A stretch of DNA of 64,000 nucleotides from Epithemia pelagica (taxonomy: Eukaryota; Bacillariophyta; Bacillariophyceae; Surirellales; Surirellaceae). Position numbers and translations under genes: made by a program. This document shows, in pieces, positions 34,067 through 43,389 of the stretch. Position 1 is the stretch's first letter; each line of letters begins with the position of its first letter. Location: positions 1,798,001 to 1,862,000 of the forward strand of contig OX337231.1 in the NCBI GenBank assembly GCA_946965045.2, read 5' to 3'. Below the pieces are notes generated by a model that made no database searches, had not been told where the DNA came from, and saw only the letters and a program-made list of their open reading frames with translations.

Positions 34067-35152
34067 ATGGCCCCAAGATCCAAAGCAACAACAAAAAGAT
34101 TTAAGATGAGGATCTTGCAGTTGCCGGTTGTCTTGGTACTGTTGTCCCTTTGGTGCCTTGCCGAGGCCAAGAAGAAAAAGAAGAAACCAGCGGAAAAGCC
34201 AGTCGTCCTGCCGCAACATCTCCAGCTTTGCGCTGGCAAGCCTCCCTTGAACCCCAAGAAGGACTCCGAGAAGTTGCGTTGGTTGTTGGAGGCGTCTGGT
34301 GATGCTTCCATATCCTTTACGGTTTCACCCCAGCACAAGGCAGCCTGTTGGATTTTGTACGACGATAAGAAACAATCGGCAGGTCGCTCCAAGTACCTGT
34401 TTCTGCAGCGTTACGCATTGGCGACACTCCATATATCCTCCACCAAGAGTAACACCACGGTATGGGACTGGCCGTTGGCTGCCGATGAACCTCAGACGAT
34501 GGCTACACGAGGGCATTGGGGAACAACGAATCACCACGAATGTAGCTGGTATGGAGTCTTTTGCGATTTCTCTAAAAAGGTTGTCCGGTTGGATCTCGGC
34601 TTTTTGAAGTTGGATGGTATTGTCCCTCGTGAGCTTTGGGTGTTGACAGCCCTCAAGGATATTGATTTTCATGCTAATGATCTCCAAGGTGTCTTGCCCA
34701 ACAAGATGCTGGAATCACTTCACAACCTGGAAGGCTTCCGGTTTCACATGAATGGATTCTTTGGCGCATTGCCCAAGGACATTGTGGGGCTTGAGAATTT
34801 ACGTGATCTCATGCTTTTTGGCAACTACATTTCGGGGAGTATCCCCACAGCTCTCGCCGAACTTCAGAAGCTCGAAGTGCTCGATTTGTATGCCAACAAT
34901 TTTGCTGGGCGAATTCCTTCACAGTTGGGGAAACTCCGCAAACTCCAATACCTGGATTTGCACGACAATGATTTGACGGGTTCCATGCCGTCGGAAATTT
35001 GCAAGCTCCCCAATCTCAAGACACTCGTCGCCGATTGTTTGGGTCCCCGAGCTGAAGTTCAATGTGACTGTTGCACCGTTTGTTGCAAGGGGCAGATGGA
35101 TGGTACGTATGTACGCAAATGTGTGGATATGAAAAGTGGGCAAGAAGTATAG
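34067..35152 (+). CDS. secreted leucine-rich repeat protein
   Basis: 361 aa from the ATG at 34067; an internal in-frame ATG at 34106 gives a cleaner signal peptide (MRILQLPVVLVLLSLWCLAEA) and may be the true start. After a Lys-rich stretch comes an N-terminal cap with ECSWYGVFCDF, the plant-type LRRNT pattern, then about six LRRs of 23-24 residues (LKDIDFHANDLQGVLPNKM, LEVLDLYANNFAGRIPSQL). It ends in a Cys-rich C-terminal cap (CDCCTVCCKG). No transmembrane segment or kinase is present, so it is probably secreted or wall-associated. Diatoms carry many such LRR proteins; the ligand is unknown. Confidence 0.9.
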   Translation: MAPRSKATTKRFKMRILQLPVVLVLLSLWCLAEAKKKKKKPAEKPVVLPQHLQLCAGKPPLNPKKDSEKLRWLLEASGDASISFTVSPQHKAACWILYDDKKQSAGRSKYLFLQRYALATLHISSTKSNTTVWDWPLAADEPQTMATRGHWGTTNHHECSWYGVFCDFSKKVVRLDLGFLKLDGIVPRELWVLTALKDIDFHANDLQGVLPNKMLESLHNLEGFRFHMNGFFGALPKDIVGLENLRDLMLFGNYISGSIPTALAELQKLEVLDLYANNFAGRIPSQLGKLRKLQYLDLHDNDLTGSMPSEICKLPNLKTLVADCLGPRAEVQCDCCTVCCKGQMDGTYVRKCVDMKSGQEV

Positions 35153-35592
35153 AATCTTTAATGGCATAAGGCTTTTTGTATATCGATAGAAAGTCTTCAT
35201 ATTGCCTCTGGTCAGTTTCACTGGAGATGAACAAGGTAAATGGAAGCGAATCAAATAAGACTTCGTCTATCGCAGCATAAAACAGAAATTTGTGGTTGTG
35301 CATCGGATATTTTTGCGCGGTGATTGGTATTGTTAGTCGTACTATCATTAACTCATTAAAGTAACTCAATGTTCTCGGACGACATGGAACACAATCTCTC
35401 AATAGCATGAATTTAACATTTGCAGAAAACTTCGCGTGTTCACCGTTGAACAGTCAGACTTTTGTCTGTTGTCAAGTAAATAATATGAACAATTTACAAA
35501 ACTCGTCCCAAACTCAGAGTCGTCACTGGATAATTTCTCTCCATATTGCAGTACTGCAGGATTTTCTGTGCGGATGGAAGATTTCTTACGCG
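35153..35592. other. convergent 3' intergenic region
   Basis: 440 bp between the stops of the LRR gene (plus) and the DUF285 gene (minus). AT-rich, no recognisable gene; presumably the two 3' UTRs and polyadenylation sites. Confidence 0.45.
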
Positions 35593-36750
35593 TCATGCAA
35601 GGTCTTCACTTTCGCCTGGATTGGACAAGTTCATGTGACTCATTTCAGTTTCGGCGTCGTCCGCGGGAACCGAAGCCGACAGACGGGAGTATGGTCCTGT
35701 CCGTGGCGTTCGACCTCGTCGATTGCAGGAAGTAGTCAACAGGAGGCCATTCAACGAAAACATAACCAGCATCAAAAGGACAATTTGGACACCTTTCGCT
35801 GCGGATTCATGTGAGTGTACCGATGGCTGAAAGTTGAGTCCGTTCTCGTCATTGTCCTCGCTTGTGTTGATGACAGGGCGGGAAACCTCGTACTCTAACT
35901 TTTCGGCTTCCTCTTCCTCTTCCTGCAATAATGTCATAGATTGTCCACTGCTGCAAGGACTACAAAAAGGGCCCACCACCAATTTGATGGTTTCATTCCA
36001 TTGCGGAGAACTGGAGAGCAAACAATCGGAGCCTTGAAACATACTTTCAGTCAATGTCCCTCCATTCATGCTGGCACTCCAGCTACACAAATTCTGGTGA
36101 AACGAGGCTGCTCCCATGAACATTTCGCTCATATCCTGTACATTGGATACGTCCCACGTGGTCAGATCCTGATTGAAGACACTGTCTTGAAACATGTGCG
36201 ACATTGTTGTTGCACTGTTTGTTCTCCATCTAGAAATGTCTTGATTGAAACAACTGTTACGAAAGGTTCCTTGAAAATCCTCCACACTGGACACATTCCA
36301 TAATGCGAGTGGCCGATCAAACTCGGAATTCTCAAACATGCCTTTCATACTCTTGACATTGGACACATCCCAGTCTTCAATATCCCCTTGAAATTTGTTG
36401 TTGTTAGAAAACATTCCCTCCATGGTGGTGGCACTGGAAGTGTTCCATTTTGAAAGGTCTTCTTCGAAATTAGGGTAATCACGAAACAGAAATGAAAAAT
36501 CTTCCACAAACCCGACACACCAGTGGCCTATGCGTTCCCCGTACTGCTCTTGGACAGAGGTCCGCTTGTCTCCTCCATGGAGATAACCTCGAACAGCCTC
36601 GGCCAAATCAGACCCATCCGCACCGAAACAAGCCTTTGCGCTTCGCATCGACCGGGTGGTGGCCCCTGACGCATAATGCCTCGCATCAGTGTGCCACAGG
36701 AAAACAAGCGCAAATGTTGCGGTCTCTACGGAATTCCATCGTAACACCAT
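35593..36750 (-). CDS. BspA-type (DUF285) repeat surface protein, type I membrane
   Basis: 385 aa from the ATG at 36750. A short hydrophobic N-terminus is followed by tandem DUF285 units of about 25 residues built on MxxMF and WDVSNV: FQGDIEDWDVSNVKSMKGMF, FNQDISRW, FNQDLTTWDVSNVQDMSEMF. A Cys-containing region follows (CSPCSSGQSMTLL), an acidic run EEEEEAEKLE, a single transmembrane helix near residues 325-347 (VQIVLLMLVMFSLNGLLL) and a basic cytoplasmic tail. Such BspA-like repeats are expanded in diatoms and some protists and bacteria. They are usually linked to adhesion or surface recognition, which is inferred here. Confidence 0.88.
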   Translation of the reverse strand: MVLRWNSVETATFALVFLWHTDARHYASGATTRSMRSAKACFGADGSDLAEAVRGYLHGGDKRTSVQEQYGERIGHWCVGFVEDFSFLFRDYPNFEEDLSKWNTSSATTMEGMFSNNNKFQGDIEDWDVSNVKSMKGMFENSEFDRPLALWNVSSVEDFQGTFRNSCFNQDISRWRTNSATTMSHMFQDSVFNQDLTTWDVSNVQDMSEMFMGAASFHQNLCSWSASMNGGTLTESMFQGSDCLLSSSPQWNETIKLVVGPFCSPCSSGQSMTLLQEEEEEAEKLEYEVSRPVINTSEDNDENGLNFQPSVHSHESAAKGVQIVLLMLVMFSLNGLLLTTSCNRRGRTPRTGPYSRLSASVPADDAETEMSHMNLSNPGESEDLA

Positions 36751-37171
36751 GTTCTGCTGCGTCCAATTGTGTGGATCAATGAACTGCTTCGAGCTAAAAG
36801 ATGCAGGATCGAATCAATTGTGCGCTACCTTTTCTCTCAAGGGAGCTTCTTAAATCTTATCGTGGTTAACTGGGAGAAGGAATAAAAAATACTTGTCGAC
36901 CGATGTTCGTCCACACGAATAATGTGACGGCAAGTGGATGTGCGTATTGCGTATGTCGCCTTGTTGACATCCACAGTCGATACTCGTAGAGCACAAAGAC
37001 AAAGGCCTTTTGTATGGAACTTCGTTTCGAAAGACCCAATCTGTCCTTCTCTAATTACGACTGAGAAGCTTGGAGTGCGCAGAGCAAAGCATACAATCTG
37101 CCAAAGTCAATGATGGGGAGTCCCATGGACACAATCCCCCAAGTCACTCAAAAAGCAAGCAAGCGTGTTCA
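36751..37171. other. intergenic, nothing recognised
   Basis: 421 bp upstream of the DUF285 gene and left of the 823-bp element. No gene or repeat was recognised. It should contain the DUF285 promoter. Confidence 0.4.
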
Positions 37172-37994
37172 GGGTCGGTCTTATCGGCGTGAAATTTCAC
37201 ACATTTCACACTTCTGGCCGACGTTGCCAAGGTGGGTTGTGAAATTTTTGTGAATTTCACACGAGGCAATTTGAGGCCCCCCATTGCAGTTTCACCAAAA
37301 TTTCACAATTCATCTACGTTGACTAGGTGTAATTTTCCCCACAGTACATTAGGACGTTCTTAGCCCCTCCACCCTCCACAGCAATCACACAGCTATTGCC
37401 ACCATGGAGTCGTCGTCCAGTGCACCTCCAGAAGAGGGCCATCGCAACAATCAACTCATCGTTTCGGCCGAACAAAACAATCCGGGGCCACGACATGACA
37501 ATGGCACAAAAAGCAACAATCAACTACTCCCCATCTCTGGTTCTTTCAGTTCTACAGTTCTACAACAAACACAACGATCAACGCCTTGTTTCGGCCGAAC
37601 GAGACAATCCTGTGCCGCGACAACGACAACAAACGCAACAACCAACTATAAGTGAAACCATCACTTATACCAATGACAACAAGCAGCAGTGGTGGTGACT
37701 ACATAATATAGGCTTATAATTAGTAGGAGTAAGTCGGTTGTATGTTTTGCACTTGTATGATTGTTGTTTATTACTCGCACAGGAAGGGTAAGCGCCTCGT
37801 CATGGTGAAAAGGTTCATCGGTACGAGGTACGAGTTACGACTGCGAAAGACTGAGGTTTTGTGTGAAATCGATTTCACACCTATTGCCAATTGCCATCGA
37901 TCGGACCCTTGTTTTTCACACCCTAAAAACTGCGACATTTGGAAGCTGGATTTGTGTGAAATGAGTGAACTTTCACGCTCGATAAGACCGACCC
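37172..37994. mobile_element. 823-bp non-autonomous TIR element (MITE-like) with TCA duplication
   Basis: Ends are inverted repeats beginning GGGTCGGTCTTATCG and continuing imperfectly for about 40 bp. The 3-bp flank TCA is present on both sides (37169-37171 and 37995-37997). Inside, palindromic GTGTGAAA/TTTCACAC motifs recur near both ends, for example gtgtgaaatcgatttcacac at about 37860. A diverged tandem duplication with TTTCGGCCGAAC at 37462 and 37589 gives a 127-bp period. A short ORF (ATG at 37404) shows no transposase motif. The 3-bp duplication suggests Harbinger-type mobilisation, but the TIRs differ from the 12-15 kb element. Confidence 0.85.
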
Positions 37995-37997
37995 TCA

Positions 37998-38323
37998 GTT
38001 TCTTATATCGGCACGCCAGCCAAACGAAAAAGGCGCCAATGCCTGTCCGTCGGTCCGTTGATCCCGAACAAGATCATGCTATCAGTCTAATCAGTATAAA
38101 CTAAGACTACAAGCCCTTATGTATCCGTTGCTTCGGAAAAACTACTCTTACACTTTGAGGTTATATTGATTCTATCTGAAGTACACAGTACTAAAACTTT
38201 GATGTTGCGTCGCGCTCTTCTCTCTCCTATTTTGCAATCAACAAGACGGCGATGAATGAAGCAAGAAAAGGTTTGGTATTGTGGTGATCTCTATTGAGAC
38301 GTTGGAAACAGTAAAGCAGAAAA
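37998..38323. other. intergenic, nothing recognised
   Basis: About 325 bp between the 823-bp element and the ankyrin gene; holds the ankyrin gene promoter. No other feature was recognised. Confidence 0.4.
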
Positions 38324-40030
38324 ATGGAGAAAGATGCTCTGACAAAGGAGGTCTTGAGGCCCAAAATTGACCATAACATCCCAGGAGATGAGATGAAATG
38401 GCACCAATGGATGCGATATCGATTCTCCAAGAAATACCCCCCTTATTTACATCGCTTGTTAATGAATCCGAGTGATCGCATGCACAAGTATCAGGTGCCC
38501 CGTGTTGCGACGTATCGATCGGTTAGCCGGCACGATTATTTTATGCGAAATGCCTTGCACATTGCTTGCGCGAACAATGCGCCCGTGAGCATTGTGGAGC
38601 TTTTGATCCATATTTATCCTGGCGCCATGAACGAACGCGACAAATCTGGCCGTTTGCCGTTCCACACAGCCTGTGCACACCATCGCAATCTTTATGTGCT
38701 GGAGTACATGATTGATTGCACAGAAAATCTTATGCTTGAAAAGACCGCGTTTGGAGTAAGTTCGCGCATATACATGATTTTTTAAAAGTTGTGATTGGAT
38801 AATCAACCATTCTCATTTTTGTTTGTTTTGAATTTAATGGTGGCGACTATACAGAGCACCCCGCTTGTCTGCGCGATTGAAGGACGTCAACCATTGTACG
38901 TTTTGCAATACTTGGAAGACCAAGATCCGGATGTGTGGACCGAAAAAGTTCAGTATGGCAAGACACCCCTCCACGTTGCCTGTACACTGGCCTCCGATTA
39001 TACCATTTTGTCGTGGATTCTTGGTCGCAAGCCTTCGGCTGCGGAAGAAACAGATTCCTGGGGACGCATCCCGCTTCACCGAGCGGCGGCGGAGAAAAAT
39101 ACGACTCACGAAGTTTTGCGTTTGCTCATCAATCCAACTTCGATCAAGACGGCTGACAAGGGCGGGTGGTTGCCTTTACATGCGGCCGTGTCAAGTGCTG
39201 TCGGGCTTTCGAATATTCGATACATTTATGAAGCGCATCCAGAAGCAATTTCAACCCCAGATCGTAATGGACGAATGCCCTTGCACCATGCTTGCTCCAA
39301 CATTGACAGTACATTGGACGTGATAATATTCCTCTACGAAGCGTACCCAGATGCTATTCGAAAACCCGACAACCAAAGGTGTCTGCCCCTGCATCTACTG
39401 TGCAAGCGATGTGCGGACCTAGAGTTGATTGCATTTATTTTGGGAAAATATACTGGGGCTGTGGGAACCAAAGATGAAACTGGAGCTCAACCATTTCATC
39501 TGGCCGCAGTTCATGGTTGTTCTATTGATATATTGGATATGCTGTTCAGACTGTTACCAGAAACAATAGAGACCCAGGATAATAAGGGCAACACCCCATT
39601 GCACTTGGTTTGCCAACGTAAGCCAACGTACGAATTGGTTGACGTGTTGGTTGGAAACTTCCCTCAAGCCGTCCAGATGAAGAATAAGGATGAATGTTTA
39701 CCCCTTCATTGCTGTTGCCAAGGCGGTCGCGTTCCGATGCAGATTATTCAGCTGATTATTGATCAGTATCCTGGGGGGCTCACTGTACAGGATAAGCGTG
39801 GTCGCATTCCAATTCACTATGCGTTTGACCGGAAAATGCCTAACATAACGCTGACCCGACTGGCACAACAGTACCCTAAAGGATTACGGGTCCGTGATAA
39901 GGCAGACTGCGCTCCTGAAGATTATTCACCAGACAAGCAGCATAAAAGTTTCCGAAAGGCGCGCATCTGGTACAATCTTCGCAAGGCGTACTGTCCCTGC
40001 TGTGTAAGATCGCTCCCTGTCATTGATTGA
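38324..40030 (+). CDS. ankyrin-repeat protein
   Basis: Two exons: 38324-38755 and 38855-40030, with a 99-bp intron, phase 0. The product is 535 aa. From about residue 70 the protein is a continuous array of ankyrin-like repeats of about 33-36 residues with the diatom-style consensus (D)xxGxxPLHxAC: NALHIACANN, GRLPFHTACA, RIPLHRAAAE, GWLPLHAAVS, GRMPLHHACS, CLPLHLLCKR, NTPLHLVCQR, CLPLHCCCQG, RIPIHYAFD. There is no signal peptide, membrane segment or catalytic domain. The C-terminus is basic with a Cys cluster (YCPCCVRS). It is probably a scaffold with an unknown partner. Large ankyrin families are common in diatoms. Confidence 0.9.
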
Positions 40031-40506
40031 GTGAAATGCTGCCTGTTAATCTCGTTCTATTCATAAATGTCGTTCAAGTCAGGGTATTACTGAAGTTAGT
40101 TGCAAACGTTTGTCGTGCATGGCTTAGTTGGGACTTGGGAGACCGTATGCAATGAGCTATGACAAAGCTGAAGTTTTAACCTTACGAACAGGGTTCTAAT
40201 CCTAGAGCTGTTTACTTTTTGGTAATGCTGCATTCTCTGGCGTTAAGGAGCCCAAGAGAAGAGATGAAGTTAATCTTTCATATAAACTATTACAAGATGG
40301 GTTGTATCATGGTCATCGGACCATGACGGCGACCCGTCTTTCGCATGCTCAACATTCTCCAAGTTAGGAGTAGATAGATAGCCATCCACAATCCACAAAG
40401 TTGCCACATAGACTATCCTTCGTCGACTCCTAGGAGACGTCTCTACAATCTCTATCCTTCCCTATCTTTCACTCCATTCACAAAAACAATCATTCTTGGT
40501 GGAAAG
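40031..40506. other. intergenic, nothing recognised
   Basis: 476 bp between two plus-strand genes. One stretch near 40123-40205 matches tRNA A-box and B-box words but cannot fold as a tRNA. No other feature was seen. Confidence 0.4.
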
Positions 40507-41046
40507 ATGGAACCACTGGAAATCGGGGTTATAACCAAAGAGATAATTGTACAGGTTAGGTTTGCGAGCGTTTGATCCTTCCGCACTTCTGATATTGGCC
40601 TCTTCTCAACTTATTCTTTTCACCAGGTGAAAGCCATAAACTCGGCGGCGTTTCCAGTGCCTTACCACGATGCGTTTTACAAGGATATAATCGCCAAGGA
40701 GGGGGCCAATGTGTATGCATCTTGGAAAGGTTCTGTAGTCGGTGCTGTTTGCTCGCAAGTGCAAGACTTGGCAGATGGTCAACGTCAGCTCTATATACTG
40801 ACTTTGGCAGTCTTGGCTCCTTTTCGAGGACGAGGCATTGGGACACAATTGATCGAGTCTGTATTGGAGCACTGCAAACAGCACAGGATATCAAAAGTCG
40901 CACTACACGTTCAAACATCGAATACAGACGCCATTCAATTCTATACCTCCAAATTCAAGTTTATTCAGGGTGAGCTCGTTGAAAACTACTACCGCAGAAT
41001 TGATCCCCCTCACTGCTATCTTTTGTACAAAAACTTGGATGAATGA
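40507..41046 (+). CDS. NAA50: N-alpha-acetyltransferase 50 (NatE catalytic subunit)
   Basis: Two exons: 40507-40554 and 40627-41046, with a 72-bp intron, phase 0. The product is 155 aa, near the family's usual core length. It shows FPVPYHDAFYKDI (the substrate-binding FPVxY element), LYILTLAVLAPFRGRGIGTQL (acetyl-CoA RxxGxG loop), VALHVQTSNTDAIQFYTSKF and NYYRRIDPP. These are the NAA50 signatures, distinct from NAA10 and NAA60. The enzyme acetylates N-terminal Met followed by hydrophobic residues, usually bound to NatA at the ribosome. The tiny first exon is supported by clean GT-AG borders and a frame match. Confidence 0.94.
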
Positions 41047-41360
41047 AATTGGCTAGTACTAAGTAGAGGATCACCCTGGCATCGTAACATTTTCTGGGAT
41101 GGGCACAGGAGCTACGAGTGTTAAGGCTCGCACGAGTTACGTTGCTTTCCCTTTTCTCAAATGCTTGACATTCCCCCACATGTCTTACTATGAGATTCGA
41201 CCCGCAAAATAGTGGTAGCTGTTCCCGCCAGAATTGTCGGCATGCGTATTTGTTACATAAAAAATAAAATACAACTATGGGGCATTTGAGGTCATGGTTG
41301 CGCGAAGAAATCCCCGAAGGCAAAGGATCCTTGAAGATAAAAGGTCGTCTAGTTGCGCTT

Positions 41361-42095
41361 CTAAACAAGGGGACTGGTTCTTTTGCTCATTCTTTGAACT
41401 GGACAATACTGATCGGGGCAACTCTCATGGTCCGACAAAAGGTTGGTTTTGACGCACGAGGCAACTGCATCGAGTTCCGAGTGACAGGACGGGCAGCAAG
41501 AGTCCCATGGACAGAATAACCCGTGATGCATTTCCTCACATGTTTTCGTAGCCGCCACAAAGCCCAGTGCGTCCAGACCGTACAAGTCACAATGTGAACA
41601 TTCAGCCGCCTCCTTGACGCACGACCTCAGCTCAGATACCTCAGCCTCGCACGCTTGGGAGCCGTCGGCAAGTTTGCGTTGTGAGTTGCCATACGATGTA
41701 TCGGGACAAATGAACAGCAAACAGTTGTTGTCCACGCCGAAATAAATTTCGGCAATCTCTCGTGCGAGGCAATTGTGGTAAAAGGACAACTCTGCAACGC
41801 AGGCTTCACCACAGCAATTGACATGCTCACAGAATATGTTGGACATGTCACGACAGCGTTTGGGTTCGAGTGCATAGATTGTCCAATTTTCGTCATTAGG
41901 ATCGCCACAAGCATCAGTACATCCATTGTCCTGAACGCAAGCTTGATACGCATTCAAGGCGTGAGTTGAACATGGATCGCTAGGGTCGTTTGAAGCAGTG
42001 ATGGCCGCTAGTGTTTGCCTTGAGCAAATGAAAAGAACAGCCAAAAAGGTGATGCATCCCCTTGTCCATGCTTGCTTCGCTGCTATTCGTTGCAT
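41361..42095 (-). CDS. secreted cysteine-rich protein, unknown family
   Basis: Single exon, 244 aa. The N-terminus is a signal peptide (CITFLAVLFICSRQTLAA). The mature part has about 28 cysteines in a periodic pattern, with CC or CxxC pairs recurring about every 20-25 residues: HVNCCGEACVAEL, CVKEAAECSHC, WDSCCPSCHSELDAVASC. At least three related blocks, each with a CC..C pair followed by an E/D-L-x(3)-C helix, suggest internal duplication. No known domain is recognised. It is probably a disulfide-rich extracellular or wall protein. The open frame is uninterrupted and codon use resembles the neighbours. Confidence 0.75.
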   Translation of the reverse strand: MQRIAAKQAWTRGCITFLAVLFICSRQTLAAITASNDPSDPCSTHALNAYQACVQDNGCTDACGDPNDENWTIYALEPKRCRDMSNIFCEHVNCCGEACVAELSFYHNCLAREIAEIYFGVDNNCLLFICPDTSYGNSQRKLADGSQACEAEVSELRSCVKEAAECSHCDLYGLDALGFVAATKTCEEMHHGLFCPWDSCCPSCHSELDAVASCVKTNLLSDHESCPDQYCPVQRMSKRTSPLV

Positions 42096-43389
42096 GGTTT
42101 GTTTGTTGCTTATCCTTGGGTGAACTGTTGATTAGCCTGAAAAGATTTACCGACTATCGACCAAAGAAACGAATCTTGTGTAACTCTCCTTTGTATGCAA
42201 TGGGTTTCTTGTTGGCGCTCAAACACCAAAAATTTGAACCGAGGGAAATGGTTGAAGTTATATTATGATTATGAGGGAATCGCATGGCCCTTCACAAATT
42301 TTGATAATCAATCTTAACGTCTAATTACCGTACAAGTATACATACTCGACAACAGACTTCCACATCGTACTCTCAAGAGCTACGGGGACCAAATATATTA
42401 ATGATAAAGTACAACATAGCTACACACCGTCTGGTAGTCAAAAGGGCTTAACAGAAGCATCCATCTTCACGCATGCATCGCTTTCTTATTAAGGCTTCGC
42501 GATACTCTAAGAAGAAATCACATAAAAATCTAAACTGGCAACTGAACCGAAATCTGCAACGACAACGAGAAACATTCCTTACCCTGCCTTTTCATACTGC
42601 TCTGCGAATGTGAGAAGTCCAACGGTCAATTGGAGACCCACATCCAATGCGTTGAGCCTTGGAGTCGAGTTGTGTCCTCGTCAGATAAGCGGCATGGTGG
42701 GCAATGTCAACGCCATCACACCGGTCTTTGTCTGTCCTTTTACCTACCTAGGCACCTCTATGTCATGCTTGTCGGTCCAATGATTTGAGATGGAGACATG
42801 CCTTCAAACAGAAACAAGGACTCATCTGGGGGTCCATGAGCCGTTTAAGCATCTGATTTTCCATCACCGAGGCGATTGATACCCGGTCCTCAAGTCACAG
42901 AGTTGTCATTTGCCATCGAAAGTCATCTTCGTTTCACAGATCATGGATATAGGTTGAGTTGACAGCTTTGGTGGATATACCGTATTTTAATTTGAATCCA
43001 TACGTCAGCAGTCCATAGACAATATTATATATGACCTGGATAATATGCACTCACTCGAATGAATCCTCTAGGTAGTGCTCCATTTAAGGACATTAACTAC
43101 GGAAACGGACTCCTGAACTTCCGTCTTGCCCCGGATTGAAAGATGTTTCTCGTAGTTGCTCGAAGTTCGAAGAGTGGACGGTAGAAAAGGGTGAAAATTA
43201 GGTTCCTACTCTTGCTTGTCACCGGAGTCAATCCTGATGCCCATAGGCAGGTAGAGGAGGTAGCAGGGCATGGATCCCGAGGTACATTAGAGATAAGGAT
43301 AAAATGAATGAGCGTGATCGGCCATCGACCACGTAGGTACCTTGACCTCCCTCCAATGGATCACGGTTGATTACCAGTGGGAAAGGACG
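42096..43389. other. 1.3-kb region with no recognisable gene
   Basis: Bounded by the Cys-rich gene start (minus) and the aminotransferase start (plus), so both promoters are here. No ORF above background, no inverted-repeat element and no RNA gene was recognised. It could hold a non-coding transcript or relict sequence. Confidence 0.4.

Noticed and set aside
37404-37655. 83-codon ORF with good Kozak context in the 823-bp element
   Set aside because: It spans the 127-bp duplication, is low-complexity in composition, and shows no transposase motif.
40118-40210. A-box-like TGGCTTAGTTGG and B-box-like GGTTCTAATCC, as in a tRNA gene
   Set aside because: The T-arm stem has an A-A mismatch and no 7-bp acceptor stem or D-stem partner can be found at the right spacing.
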